Assembly: GCA_903877345.1 (NCBI GenBank)
Contig: CAIRDL010000215.1
Coordinates: 1 to 13,921 of the forward strand
Source of the DNA: an uncultured Oscillochloris sp.
GTDB taxonomy: Bacteria; Chloroflexota; Chloroflexia; Chloroflexales; Chloroflexaceae
Direction of reading: 5' to 3'
Length of the DNA stretch: 13,921 nucleotides
Made by a program: the position numbers and the translations under genes. Below the pieces are notes generated by a model, which was not told the origin of the DNA, did no database searches, and was given only the letters and a program-made list of their open reading frames with translations. Below, piece after piece: positions 6,903-13,921 of the stretch (positions within the stretch are counted from its first letter, which is position 1; each line of letters starts with the position of its first letter).

Positions 6903-8863
6903 TGGAGTTTGAGGCTCTCGATCTCGTGCAGGCGCATGCAGCGGCTCGCTTGTTCCGCTGCTAGCGGTTGCAATGTTGGGTGCATTGTGCTGCAGTTACC
7001 GTCCGCGAAGCTACAGCGCGGATGGAATCGGCAACCGGTGGGCCACTGGCTCGCATCCGGCACCATACCCAACAGCACTGGCAACCGCAGGCCAGGAAGG
7101 TCGGGATGCGAAAGGGTGTGGAGTAAGGCGGCGCTATACGGGTGGCGCGGTGCCTGGAACAGTTCGGGCGTCGGCGCAAGTTCGACTACCTCGCCTGCGT
7201 ACATCACCACGACATGGTCGCAGATCTCTGCGATCACGGCGAGGTCGTGGGTGATCACGATCAGCGTCATCCCGAGTTGGCGCTGAAGGTCGGTAAGCAT
7301 GGTTAGGATCTGCCCCTGAACAGTGACATCCAGGGCGGTCGTTGGCTCATCAGCCACCAATAGACGCTGGTTACAGGCTAGGGCACGGGCGATCATCACC
7401 CGTTGGGCCATGCCGCCAGAGAGTTGGTGTGGGTATTGGTCAATCCACTGCGTCGGCTTGGGCATCCGTACCAGATCCAGCAACTCGATCCCGCGCGCTC
7501 GCGCTTGCCGCCGCCCCATCCCGTGTAGACGTTGCAGCGGTTCGGCCAACTGTTGACCGACACTCAACACGGGGTTCAGCGCGATCATCGGCTCCTGGAA
7601 GACCATCGCAAGCTCGCGGCCGCGCACTCGTCGCAACTCTGCTTCGGAAAGTCCCACCAGGTTCCGCCCATTCAGCCAGATCTCGCCGGCGCTGATCCGC
7701 CCCGGTGCGGGAACGAGTCCGAGCAGCGCTAGCGCCGTCATACTCTTGCCTGACCCTGACTCGCCGACGATCCCCAGTGTCTTGCCCGGGGCCACATCGA
7801 ATGCGACATCGTGCAGGATGCTCAACTCCTGCTGCTGGCGGCCAGGGAAACGTACCTCCAGCCCACGCACCGCAAGCAGGGGCGCAGCGACTGGCGGCAC
7901 AGGATGGAGCAGAGCGAACGGGGTGGTACCCCGCTTCGCCGCTGCTGGAGGAGCAGGACGGGGTTGAGGCACTGCGGCTACGACTACGTCATGCTCGCGT
8001 TCCAGCGCATCGCGCAACCCGCCCCCAAGCAGATTGCAAGCCAGCACCGTCAGCGTCAGGGCTAACCCTGGGGGCAAGGGCAGAAAGGGCTGGCGGAAGA
8101 TACTGCTCTGGGCATCTGCCAGCATCCGCCCCCAACTTGGCTCATTAACCCCGGTGCCTAACCCCAAAAAACTGAGTCCCGACTCGATGAGCAGGACGAT
8201 CCCAAAGAACTGTGCGGTCTGCACAATTATGGGCGGCGCAATGTTCGGCAGCAAGTGGTGCCAGAGAATCATCGGGGTGGCGATCCCCCCCACGCGAGCA
8301 CTTTCCACATAGAGTTGCTCACGTTCCGCCAACACCACCCCACGGGTCAGGCGCACATAGAAGGTTGCGATCAAGAGGCCAATCGCCACAATCACATTGC
8401 CTGTTCCCGGCCCCATGATCGACAGAACAGCGAAGGCAACGATCACCGAGGGCAGGGCAAAGAGCATATCAACGACGCGCATCAGCAAGCGGTCGAAGAT
8501 CCCCTGGGAATAGCCCGCGAGCATACCCAGTGGGATGCCGAGTACGGCGGCAAGGCCAAGTCCGCAGAACCCGGCCCAGAGTGAGGGGCGGGCACCATAA
8601 ATGATCCGGCTCAGGGTATCGCGCCCCAGCGCATCAGTGCCCAACCAGTGGGTCAGATTCGGCTCTTGGAAGGCGGCACGCAGATCCTGGGCTGCAGGGT
8701 TGTAGGCTGCAACCCAGGGGGCAAAGAGCGCGCTCGCCACCAACAGGATCAGCCCCCCCGCAGCAACGAGCGCCGGGCGCTGACGTTTGAAACGCTGCCA
8801 GAAGCGCCCAAAGCTCGTGTGCCTACGGGTCGCGTGATCCGTAGGGGTGGGGTCAGTCCTCAT
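6899..8863 (-). CDS. Fused DppC-like permease and DppD-like ATPase
   Basis: One 654-aa chain joins two importer subunits that are usually separate. Residues 1-290 are a DppC-type permease: the family N-terminal segment, the HWLGTDALGRD region (72-82), and the EAA-type loop (about 185-210) that contacts the ATPase. A Pro/Ala-rich linker follows (about 291-328). Residues 329-654 are the ATPase: Walker A GESGSGKS (367-374), Q-loop Gln423, LSGGM (481-485), Walker B LLVADE (501-506), His539, and the C-terminal peptide-transporter extension with Cys611, Cys617, Cys624 and Cys642. The reading frame is continuous through the linker, so this is a real fusion. The start overlaps the previous stop by four bases (ATGA). 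Such fusions are known in some Dpp/Opp systems. Confidence 0.95.
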   Translation of the reverse strand: MRTDPTPTDHATRRHTSFGRFWQRFKRQRPALVAAGGLILLVASALFAPWVAAYNPAAQDLRAAFQEPNLTHWLGTDALGRDTLSRIIYGARPSLWAGFCGLGLAAVLGIPLGMLAGYSQGIFDRLLMRVVDMLFALPSVIVAFAVLSIMGPGTGNVIVAIGLLIATFYVRLTRGVVLAEREQLYVESARVGGIATPMILWHHLLPNIAPPIIVQTAQFFGIVLLIESGLSFLGLGTGVNEPSWGRMLADAQSSIFRQPFLPLPPGLALTLTVLACNLLGGGLRDALEREHDVVVAAVPQPRPAPPAAAKRGTTPFALLHPVPPVAAPLLAVRGLEVRFPGRQQQELSILHDVAFDVAPGKTLGIVGESGSGKSMTALALLGLVPAPGRISAGEIWLNGRNLVGLSEAELRRVRGRELAMVFQEPMIALNPVLSVGQQLAEPLQRLHGMGRRQARARGIELLDLVRMPKPTQWIDQYPHQLSGGMAQRVMIARALACNQRLLVADEPTTALDVTVQGQILTMLTDLQRQLGMTLIVITHDLAVIAEICDHVVVMYAGEVVELAPTPELFQAPRHPYSAALLHTLSHPDLPGLRLPVLLGMVPDASQWPTGCRFHPRCSFADGNCSTMHPTLQPLAAEQASRCMRLHEIESLKLQ

Positions 8864-9804
8864 GCCGTGCGTATTCGTGGATCAAGCCACCCGTAGCAAA
8901 GATCGACCAGCAGATTAACGAAGACGACCAGACACGCGGTCACAAGGACAACCCCCTGTACGAGCGGCAGATCGTGTTCAAGCACAGCCGTAGTCGCCAA
9001 TGAACCCATGCCGGGCAAGGCAAACACGCGCTCCACGATGAACGCACCCCCAATCAGGTGGGTCAACTCAAACCCAATGACGGTAACCACTGGGATCATC
9101 GCGTTACGCAGGGCGTGGTGAACAATCAGTGCCCAACCGTCAATCCCGGTCGCACGGGCTGCCTGGATGTACGGTGCCTGCATGGTCGTGCGTAAGGCGC
9201 TACGCATCTGGTGAACAATCATGGCGCTCGAAGGGAGGCCGAGCGCCAGCCAGGGTAACACGAGGCTACGCAGCCAGCCAGTCAGACTTTTTTCAAGGGG
9301 GGTGTAGCCCACGGCGGGGAGCCAATGCAGTTCAACGGCAAACTTAGCAACGAGGAGCAGCGCCAGCCAGAACGCTGGTATCGCTAGGCCCAGCGACGCG
9401 ACCGCGAGCGCGAGCCGGTCGAAGAGTGAACCGGGGCGCATCCCGGCCAAGAGACCCACACTCAAGCCGATGATGACACTTACGCTGAGCGCACCTGCCG
9501 CCATCGAGAGGGTGACGGGCAGGCGATCACGAATCGTCGCTACCACCGAGCGCCCATTGATCAGCGATACGCCCAAGTCGCCCTGAAGTACCCGCCCGAT
9601 CCAGCGTCCGTATTGCATAATCAGGGGGTCACGCAGCCCCATCTGCCGCTCCAAGGCGGCTACGTTTTCTAGCGTAGCCGCCTCAGCCAGGATCACGCCT
9701 GCTGCACTGCCGGGGATCATGTGGAGCATTAGAAAGACCAGCACCGACAGCATGAACAGTAGCGGCAGCAAGGAGAGCAGCCTTGAGAACACAAACCAGC
9801 GCAT
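8860..9804 (-). CDS. Dpp/Opp/Nik-type ABC importer permease (DppB-like)
   Basis: Membrane channel subunit pairing with the DppC half of the next gene. The 314-aa chain begins with a hydrophobic helix (about 5-28), has the periplasmic QMGLRDPL region (54-61), several membrane helices, the EAA-type loop (about 212-238), and the usual C-terminal LVDLCYGWLDPRIR ending. The frame is open back to 9963, but the ATG at 9804 is chosen: it starts at the normal DppB N-terminus, is preceded by GAGG, and its A is shared with the TGA of the binding-protein gene (TGATG). A start at 9963 would bury about 160 bp inside that gene and add a non-hydrophobic tail. It is the third gene of the operon. Confidence 0.95.
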   Translation of the reverse strand: MRWFVFSRLLSLLPLLFMLSVLVFLMLHMIPGSAAGVILAEAATLENVAALERQMGLRDPLIMQYGRWIGRVLQGDLGVSLINGRSVVATIRDRLPVTLSMAAGALSVSVIIGLSVGLLAGMRPGSLFDRLALAVASLGLAIPAFWLALLLVAKFAVELHWLPAVGYTPLEKSLTGWLRSLVLPWLALGLPSSAMIVHQMRSALRTTMQAPYIQAARATGIDGWALIVHHALRNAMIPVVTVIGFELTHLIGGAFIVERVFALPGMGSLATTAVLEHDLPLVQGVVLVTACLVVFVNLLVDLCYGWLDPRIRTA

Positions 9805-11462
9805 CAGTCCTCGATTGCTACGCCGCGCAGTTCCAACACACTCGGCTTGAAATACCCCACTGTGCCCCCCTTCACCTTTGGCGAGGTCGCAATGAGCGAT
9901 GGAGTGGTATAGAAATTGACGATGATCCCGCGTTGAGCAGTCTCGCGGCTCAACTGGGCCCAAAGTGGCTCGGCTTCGGCGGGGGGCAAGGTGCGCGCTT
10001 TTGCGGCGAGTGCTTCTAGGTCAGGTTCCTCGATCCTGAAGGGATTCATGGATCCAGTCTTCAGCACACGGTTGGCAATAAAGGTAGCGATATGCGGCTC
10101 GCTCAGCGGGACGATGACTGCTGGCCACTTGCCGCTGGCAGCCTCTTGCACGACCGTCCCAGGAGCCACGATCTCTAGCTTCATTGTCACACCCACCGCT
10201 TTGAAAAAGCCGACAATAGCCTCAGCTTCAGGAAGAACTCCGCCAGACGGAATGCTGAACTCGAGGTTTTGCACCCCCGCCTCGGCCAGCAACGCCCTTG
10301 CCCGTGCAGGATTGTAGTTCAGATCGACGATATCGTTCGCGTAGCCATATTGCCCTGGCTTCGAGCGCTGGGTCGTTGCTTTCCCGTAGCCACTCAGTAC
10401 CGTATCAATCAGCGTCTGCCGGTCAATGGCATAGCTGAGGGCGAGCCGCACCCGCTTGTCGGCGAAGGCGGGGACGATTGTGCCGTTGCGGTCAAGGATT
10501 TGCAGCCCTAGCGGCGACAAATCATTGGCTAGTATGGCGTAGCCTTCAGCCTGGAGTTGGGCAACGTTGCTCGGATTAGTAACGGGAGCGGCGTCAATTT
10601 CGCCGCTACGCAGCGCGTTTAGGGCACTCGTCTGGTCAGGGAGGATCAAGAGGACGATGCGCTGGAGTTGTTGCTGTTGCGGATCCCAGAACCTGGGGAA
10701 TGCATCGAAGACGTACTGGGCATCCGCTTTCGATTCGGCGGCATTGAAGACCCACGGCCCGGTTCCGACCGGTAGCTCTTTGGCGGTGGCGAATGACGTC
10801 GGGCTGATCATCATCCCGGCCATCCGGGCGAGGTTGTTCAGCAGATCTGGGACTGGCTTGGTCAGCTTCAGCCGGATGTGAGTCGCATCAATCACCGCAA
10901 CATCTTCGATGGCGGTAAGCTGCTGCTTAATCGTTGGGGCACCATTGTCGCGGGCGTGCAGTAGGTTGGCTTTGGCGGCCGCCGCATCAAACGACGTGCC
11001 ATCGTGGAACACGACCCCTTCACGCAGGGTAAACTCAACGCTGGTGGCCGTCTGCGTCCACGCGGTTGCCAACCCAGGGACGATCCCGCCGTTACTATCC
11101 TCGTTCACCAAGGCATCGTAGACGAGTTGATAGCCCATTATTGCTATCGGGCGCTGCTCTTGGTGCGGATCCCAGGTCAGAAACCGATTAAGAAAGCCAA
11201 AGCGCAATGTGCCGTGTGGCGCGGCGGCAACCGTGGCCTTTGGCGTGGGTACTCCGGTGGCCGTCGGAGCCGTGGCCTTTGGCGTGGGTACTCCGGTGGC
11301 CGTCGGAGCCGTGGCATTTGGCGCAGAGGTTGGAGTCACCGGAGCTTGAGTCGCCGCCGGGGCTGTCGGTGCGGTGGCGACGGGCGCTCCCCCGCATCCT
11401 GCCAGAAGAAGGGCGAAGAACAAGAGAACAACAGACAAGTGCATTCCCGTGCGAACAAGCAT
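9804..11462 (-). CDS. Family-5 solute-binding lipoprotein of a peptide/nickel-type importer
   Basis: Extracellular or periplasmic binding protein that feeds the importer. In 552 aa it has a signal peptide with lipobox LAGC (Cys23), a Thr/Ala/Pro-rich linker (about 26-82) holding a 13-residue tandem repeat, then a full family-5 binding domain (about 84-550). Familiar stretches include VYDALV, GLATAW, VVFHDGTSF, GTGPWVF and VRLALSYAIDRQTLI. This family binds peptides, nickel complexes, heme or opine-type metallophores; ligand residues cannot be assigned by eye. The ATG at 11462 has AGGTGA nine bases upstream, overlapping the stop codon of the P-type ATPase gene. An internal ATG at residue 7 would still leave a workable signal peptide. 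Confidence 0.94.
   Translation of the reverse strand: MLVRTGMHLSVVLLFFALLLAGCGGAPVATAPTAPAATQAPVTPTSAPNATAPTATGVPTPKATAPTATGVPTPKATVAAAPHGTLRFGFLNRFLTWDPHQEQRPIAIMGYQLVYDALVNEDSNGGIVPGLATAWTQTATSVEFTLREGVVFHDGTSFDAAAAKANLLHARDNGAPTIKQQLTAIEDVAVIDATHIRLKLTKPVPDLLNNLARMAGMMISPTSFATAKELPVGTGPWVFNAAESKADAQYVFDAFPRFWDPQQQQLQRIVLLILPDQTSALNALRSGEIDAAPVTNPSNVAQLQAEGYAILANDLSPLGLQILDRNGTIVPAFADKRVRLALSYAIDRQTLIDTVLSGYGKATTQRSKPGQYGYANDIVDLNYNPARARALLAEAGVQNLEFSIPSGGVLPEAEAIVGFFKAVGVTMKLEIVAPGTVVQEAASGKWPAVIVPLSEPHIATFIANRVLKTGSMNPFRIEEPDLEALAAKARTLPPAEAEPLWAQLSRETAQRGIIVNFYTTPSLIATSPKVKGGTVGYFKPSVLELRGVAIED
11231..11323 (-). repeat. 39-bp in-frame tandem repeat in the lipoprotein linker
   Basis: Two identical 39-bp units lie at 11231-11269 and 11270-11308, followed by a partial third copy (11309-11323, one mismatch). 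Each encodes 13 residues rich in Thr, Pro and Ala, giving a flexible tether between the lipid anchor and the binding domain. Exact identity of the copies points to recent duplication or slippage. Confidence 0.9.
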
Positions 11463-11468
11463 TTGAGC

Positions 11469-11478
11469 TCACCTCTCT
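11469..11478 (-). promoter_or_regulatory. Ribosome binding site of the lipoprotein, overlapping the upstream stop
   Basis: On the minus strand AGAGAGGTGA contains the TGA of the P-type ATPase gene (11469-11471) and sits nine bases before the lipoprotein ATG. Translation of the two genes should be coupled, tying the ATPase to the importer. Confidence 0.75.
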
Positions 11479-13709
11479 CTAATCAGATCTTCGCTACTAA
11501 CCGGCAACGCCATTTTCCTGGCCTTAATCCGCTGCTGCTGCTGAGCGAGTCGCACCAACGGTTCCATTGCAGCCCCAGCGCTCAGCACTAGGCCAAGCTG
11601 CTTGAGCCAGACCGCTTGCACCAGGCTGTGTCCTAAAAACAGCACCCCGCCCATAGCGAGCAGGCTTGGCGTCAGCATCAGGATGAAGCTTATTTTCATC
11701 GTACGGTCAAAGTCTGCCGCACAATCGAACAGTTGGCCCAGATTGGCCAACCCCTCGGCCAGTAACACAATCTGCGCCGTGTCGGTTGCCACCGTTGAGG
11801 CGCCACGCATCGAGACTGACACATGGGCCTTCTTCAAGGCGATAGCATCGTTGATACCATCGCCCACATAACAGATGCTCTGCCCCGCTTGCTGGAGTTG
11901 ATCAATGATGCTGGCCTTGTCCTGCGGTAACGTCTCGGCGAAATACTGGTCGATCCCCAGATCGTGCGCTAACTTGCGGGTCGGTGCTTCACGGTCGCCC
12001 GAGATAATCACGATATGCTTGATGCCGCGCTGGCGCAGATCCGCAATAACTTGGTGCGCCTCCGGGCGTAAGGTTGGCACAAGTTCGAGCGCACCCACAA
12101 TCTGGTTGTCACAGGCAACGAGGACGAGCGAGTGTCCCTGTGCATGCGCCGCCTCTTCTGCAGCCAGCACTCTCGGTGCAAGGGCGATCCCGGACTGCTG
12201 CATAAAGCGGTGGCTCCCCACCCGGATCTCGTTGTCGCCCAGGCTAACGGTCAGCCCAAAGCCTACCGCGTAGGCCGCGCTGCTTAGATCGGGAATGGCG
12301 ATACCACGTCGCTCAGCGACCTCAATGATCGCACGAGCGATTGGGTGGGTCTGCTTATACTCAGCCGCCGCCGCCCAGGCAAGCACATCATGCTCGGCGA
12401 TGTTGTCCCATGCGTAGATCTGCCTGACGTGCGGCTGGTGGATGGTCAGCGTCCCAGTCTTGTCGAAAACCACCGTATCAACATCTCGCAGGCGATCGAA
12501 CGTGCGCCCATCCTTGATCAAGATGTGCTGGTACGAGAGCAGACGGAAGTAATTCAGTACCGCGAGCGGCCCTACGAGCGCCATACGCATCCCAAAATGG
12601 CAGGTGATGATCGCCGCCGCCGCCAGCGGCCCTAGGAACGGGAGGGTCGCCAGACTTAGCAGGAGCGTTGGCGTTACGGTGCGGTCAGCGAGCGCATCAG
12701 CCCGCATCTGCATATCGGTCTTATCGCTCACCGTCTTACGCAGGATCTGCCCGATCTGCGCTACCATCGTTTCGCTCCCAGCCTTATCGGCGCGGATCTG
12801 GAGCGAGCCAGTGAGAACCATCGTTGCTGCGAAGACCTCTTCCCCAACCCCTTTTTCTATCGGCTGCGATTCGCCCGTAAGCAGATGCTGATCCACACTT
12901 GCCGCACCCGCACTCACGGTACCGTCCACAGGAATCGCCTCGCCTGCATGCACCACGATGATGTCACCGCTGCGAATCTGGGCGAAGGGAATGCGTACTT
13001 CCACCCCCTTCACGAGCGTGTAGACAAAGTTCGGTTGCTGCTTGAACACATCAACCAGGCGATGCTGTGAGTCGTCTTGGATGCGAAACTGGAGTTTGAG
13101 GGCGAAGTGATTGACCAGCATCGTGATCACACCTAGCCCGTAGTTGCCGGTGCCAACACAGAACAGCGCAGTCAGACAGACAAGCAACGCGGCATTGGGG
13201 CGGCGGTAGCGCTGCATCTGCTGGAGCGAGAAACGCGCCAGCGGATAGATGGCGATCAAGACCATGGGTGCGATAATCACGCGAATTGCCGGGAAGAAGG
13301 TGGCGCTCAGAAGATCCAACCCAAAGATCGTGCCGGAGAGCCACAGACTGCGATCAACCTCCTCCTCAGTCTGGCCACGCGAACTTATACGCGGGGGAGC
13401 CGCAGGGCGCAGCCATACCTGGGCGCGGCGGATGCGCCGCCCCGCCGCAGGATCGCGCACCTGAACATAGATTTTGCCCAGGCTTCTGCTGAGCGCATCG
13501 CCCTGTCGCTGGCAGAAATCGGCGGTGCTCGTCTGCCATGCGCTGACCCGCACCTCAAGATCTTCCGTCGGTGGTGCGATCCATTGCTGATCAGCGGGGA
13601 GGAGCTGCTGGACAAGGGGCCTGTGCGAAAAAAGGGGGAACGAACTGACCCGAACAGGGATGACCTTGCGGATCGTGTTGAAAAACGACATAGAAATGAG
13701 CTTTACCAC
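11469..13709 (-). CDS. Divergent P1B-like P-type ATPase without CPx or HMA motif
   Basis: Membrane pump of 746 aa driven by ATP. The catalytic parts are complete: TGES (278-281), DKTGT with phosphorylated Asp416, the HP pair of the P1B nucleotide domain (455-456), a GxG motif (about 483-485), SGDRE (570-574) and GDGINDA (616-622). About eight membrane helices are visible (roughly 122-157, 172-205, 346-388 and 672-713). Where heavy-metal pumps carry CPC, SPC or TPC, this one reads TCHFGM (369-374), with Phe-Gly-Met at the CPC position. There is no N-terminal CxxC metal-binding domain; residues 44-105 are of unknown type. The substrate is therefore uncertain: an unusual metal, or something else. 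The start may be GTG at 13709 or ATG at 13691; neither has a convincing ribosome binding site. It heads the importer operon. Confidence 0.88.
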   Translation of the reverse strand: MVKLISMSFFNTIRKVIPVRVSSFPLFSHRPLVQQLLPADQQWIAPPTEDLEVRVSAWQTSTADFCQRQGDALSRSLGKIYVQVRDPAAGRRIRRAQVWLRPAAPPRISSRGQTEEEVDRSLWLSGTIFGLDLLSATFFPAIRVIIAPMVLIAIYPLARFSLQQMQRYRRPNAALLVCLTALFCVGTGNYGLGVITMLVNHFALKLQFRIQDDSQHRLVDVFKQQPNFVYTLVKGVEVRIPFAQIRSGDIIVVHAGEAIPVDGTVSAGAASVDQHLLTGESQPIEKGVGEEVFAATMVLTGSLQIRADKAGSETMVAQIGQILRKTVSDKTDMQMRADALADRTVTPTLLLSLATLPFLGPLAAAAIITCHFGMRMALVGPLAVLNYFRLLSYQHILIKDGRTFDRLRDVDTVVFDKTGTLTIHQPHVRQIYAWDNIAEHDVLAWAAAAEYKQTHPIARAIIEVAERRGIAIPDLSSAAYAVGFGLTVSLGDNEIRVGSHRFMQQSGIALAPRVLAAEEAAHAQGHSLVLVACDNQIVGALELVPTLRPEAHQVIADLRQRGIKHIVIISGDREAPTRKLAHDLGIDQYFAETLPQDKASIIDQLQQAGQSICYVGDGINDAIALKKAHVSVSMRGASTVATDTAQIVLLAEGLANLGQLFDCAADFDRTMKISFILMLTPSLLAMGGVLFLGHSLVQAVWLKQLGLVLSAGAAMEPLVRLAQQQQRIKARKMALPVSSEDLIRER

Positions 13710-13738
13710 ACCTTGTCGTCAAGCAGAGCGTGCGCCTT

Positions 13739-13760
13739 GGCTATAGCCTAGGCGATAGCC
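13739..13760. repeat. Short inverted repeat upstream of the P-type ATPase
   Basis: GGCTAT and ATAGCC (13739-13744, 13755-13760) flank the palindrome GCCTAGGC; GGCTATAGCC is also self-complementary. It lies about 30 bp before the likely start, where an operator or leader hairpin could act. Confidence 0.4.
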
Positions 13761-13775
13761 GAATATTACAAGGCA

Positions 13776-13793
13776 AGCGCCTTAAAAGCGCCT
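13776..13793 (+). repeat. Copy 2 of the 18-bp motif found upstream of the transferase
   Basis: AGCGCCTTAAAAGCGCCT differs from 4925-4942 at two positions. It also contains the direct repeat AGCGCCTTA / AGCGCCTTA and can form a short hairpin with the preceding AAGGC. Relative to its gene the orientation is opposite to copy 1. Confidence 0.45.
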
Positions 13794-13800
13794 TACCCTG

Positions 13801-13831
13801 CTAGAGCAGTCCTACATAGGTTGTGAAGTTG
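13801..13831 (-). repeat. Degenerate relative of the 92-bp element's end
   Basis: From 13802, about 30 bases align without gaps to the inverted right end of the palindromic element (4861-4890) with 22 of 30 identities. Most differences are transitions. The outer 13 bases CTAGAGCAGTCCT differ from CTATAGCAATCCT (4798-4810) at two sites. It indicates a dispersed repeat family with members on both sides of the transferase and importer genes. Confidence 0.5.
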
Positions 13832-13834
13832 GGG

Positions 13835-13876
13835 GTTGAAGCTCACGGCTGTTGCAACGTCGCTCGCGACTTCAAC
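13835..13876. repeat. Inverted repeat in the leader of the ATPase operon
   Basis: GTTGAAG (13835-13841) and CTTCAAC (13870-13876) are inverted copies enclosing the palindrome GTTGCAAC (13851-13858). With the end-like sequence at 13801 it may be the body of a second, diverged palindromic element. Nothing coding is seen from 13710 to the window end. Confidence 0.45.
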
Positions 13877-13921
13877 GCTTGGTGTGAGATCGCCGGAGCC
13901 GCATTGGGAGGCCAACGGCAC

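Noticed and set aside
9805..9963. N-terminal extension of the DppB-like permease
   Set aside because: Overlaps the binding-protein gene, is not hydrophobic, and a normal start with coupling exists at 9804.
11004..11591. Plus-strand frame with Arg/Gly/Trp repeats that looks like a repeat protein
   Set aside because: The repeats are the antisense reading of the 39-bp tandem repeat in the lipoprotein linker.
13763..13768. TAATAT (minus strand) as a -10 box for the ATPase operon
   Set aside because: No acceptable -35 box at the right distance, so not listed as a promoter.
13801..13921. CRISPR-like repeat spacing in the leader
   Set aside because: Only inverted repeats of 7-8 bp are seen; there is no regular direct repeat with unique spacers.

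Overview
The window is about 60% GC by eye. It holds six long genes and two short intergenic regions. The GC content, the gene styles (a Thr/Pro-rich linker behind a lipobox, a permease fused to its ATPase) and the palindromic dispersed repeats suggest a free-living bacterium, possibly Chloroflexota. No marker gene confirms this, so the taxonomy is a guess.

Layout. (1) Positions 14-4783, minus strand: one very large protein made of two complete ABC-exporter halves in tandem. Each half is preceded by what looks like a C39-peptidase-like domain without its catalytic residues. The protein stops right after the H-loop of its second ATPase domain, and a possible ribosome binding site for a next gene lies at the window edge. 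(2) Positions 4784-4953: a divergent control region with a 92-bp palindromic element, a perfect 18-bp palindrome that looks like an operator, and a short motif repeated 9 kb away. (3) Positions 4954-5760, plus strand: a Sfp-type 4'-phosphopantetheinyl transferase. (4) Positions 5901-13709, minus strand: five tightly coupled genes, in transcription order a divergent P1B-like P-type ATPase, a family-5 solute-binding lipoprotein, a DppB-like permease, a DppC permease fused to a DppD ATPase, and a DppF-like ATPase. Three of the four junctions overlap (TGATG, ATGA, ATGA). The fourth has a 6-bp gap with the ribosome binding site across the upstream stop codon. (5) Positions 13710-13921: a leader with several repeats and no gene.

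How the genes may work together. The family-5 importer takes up small peptides, nickel or metal chelates. The P-type ATPase has the HP and GxG marks of the metal-transporting P1B group but has lost the CPx metal-binding motif and any N-terminal CxxC domain. Its translational coupling to an Opp/Dpp-type importer is unusual. The phosphopantetheinyl transferase activates carrier proteins of nonribosomal peptide, polyketide or fatty acid synthases, and the tandem ABC protein looks like an exporter. One reading is a make, export and re-import system for a peptide-like or metal-chelating compound. That is inference: no synthase gene lies in the window, and the substrate cannot be read from sequence alone.
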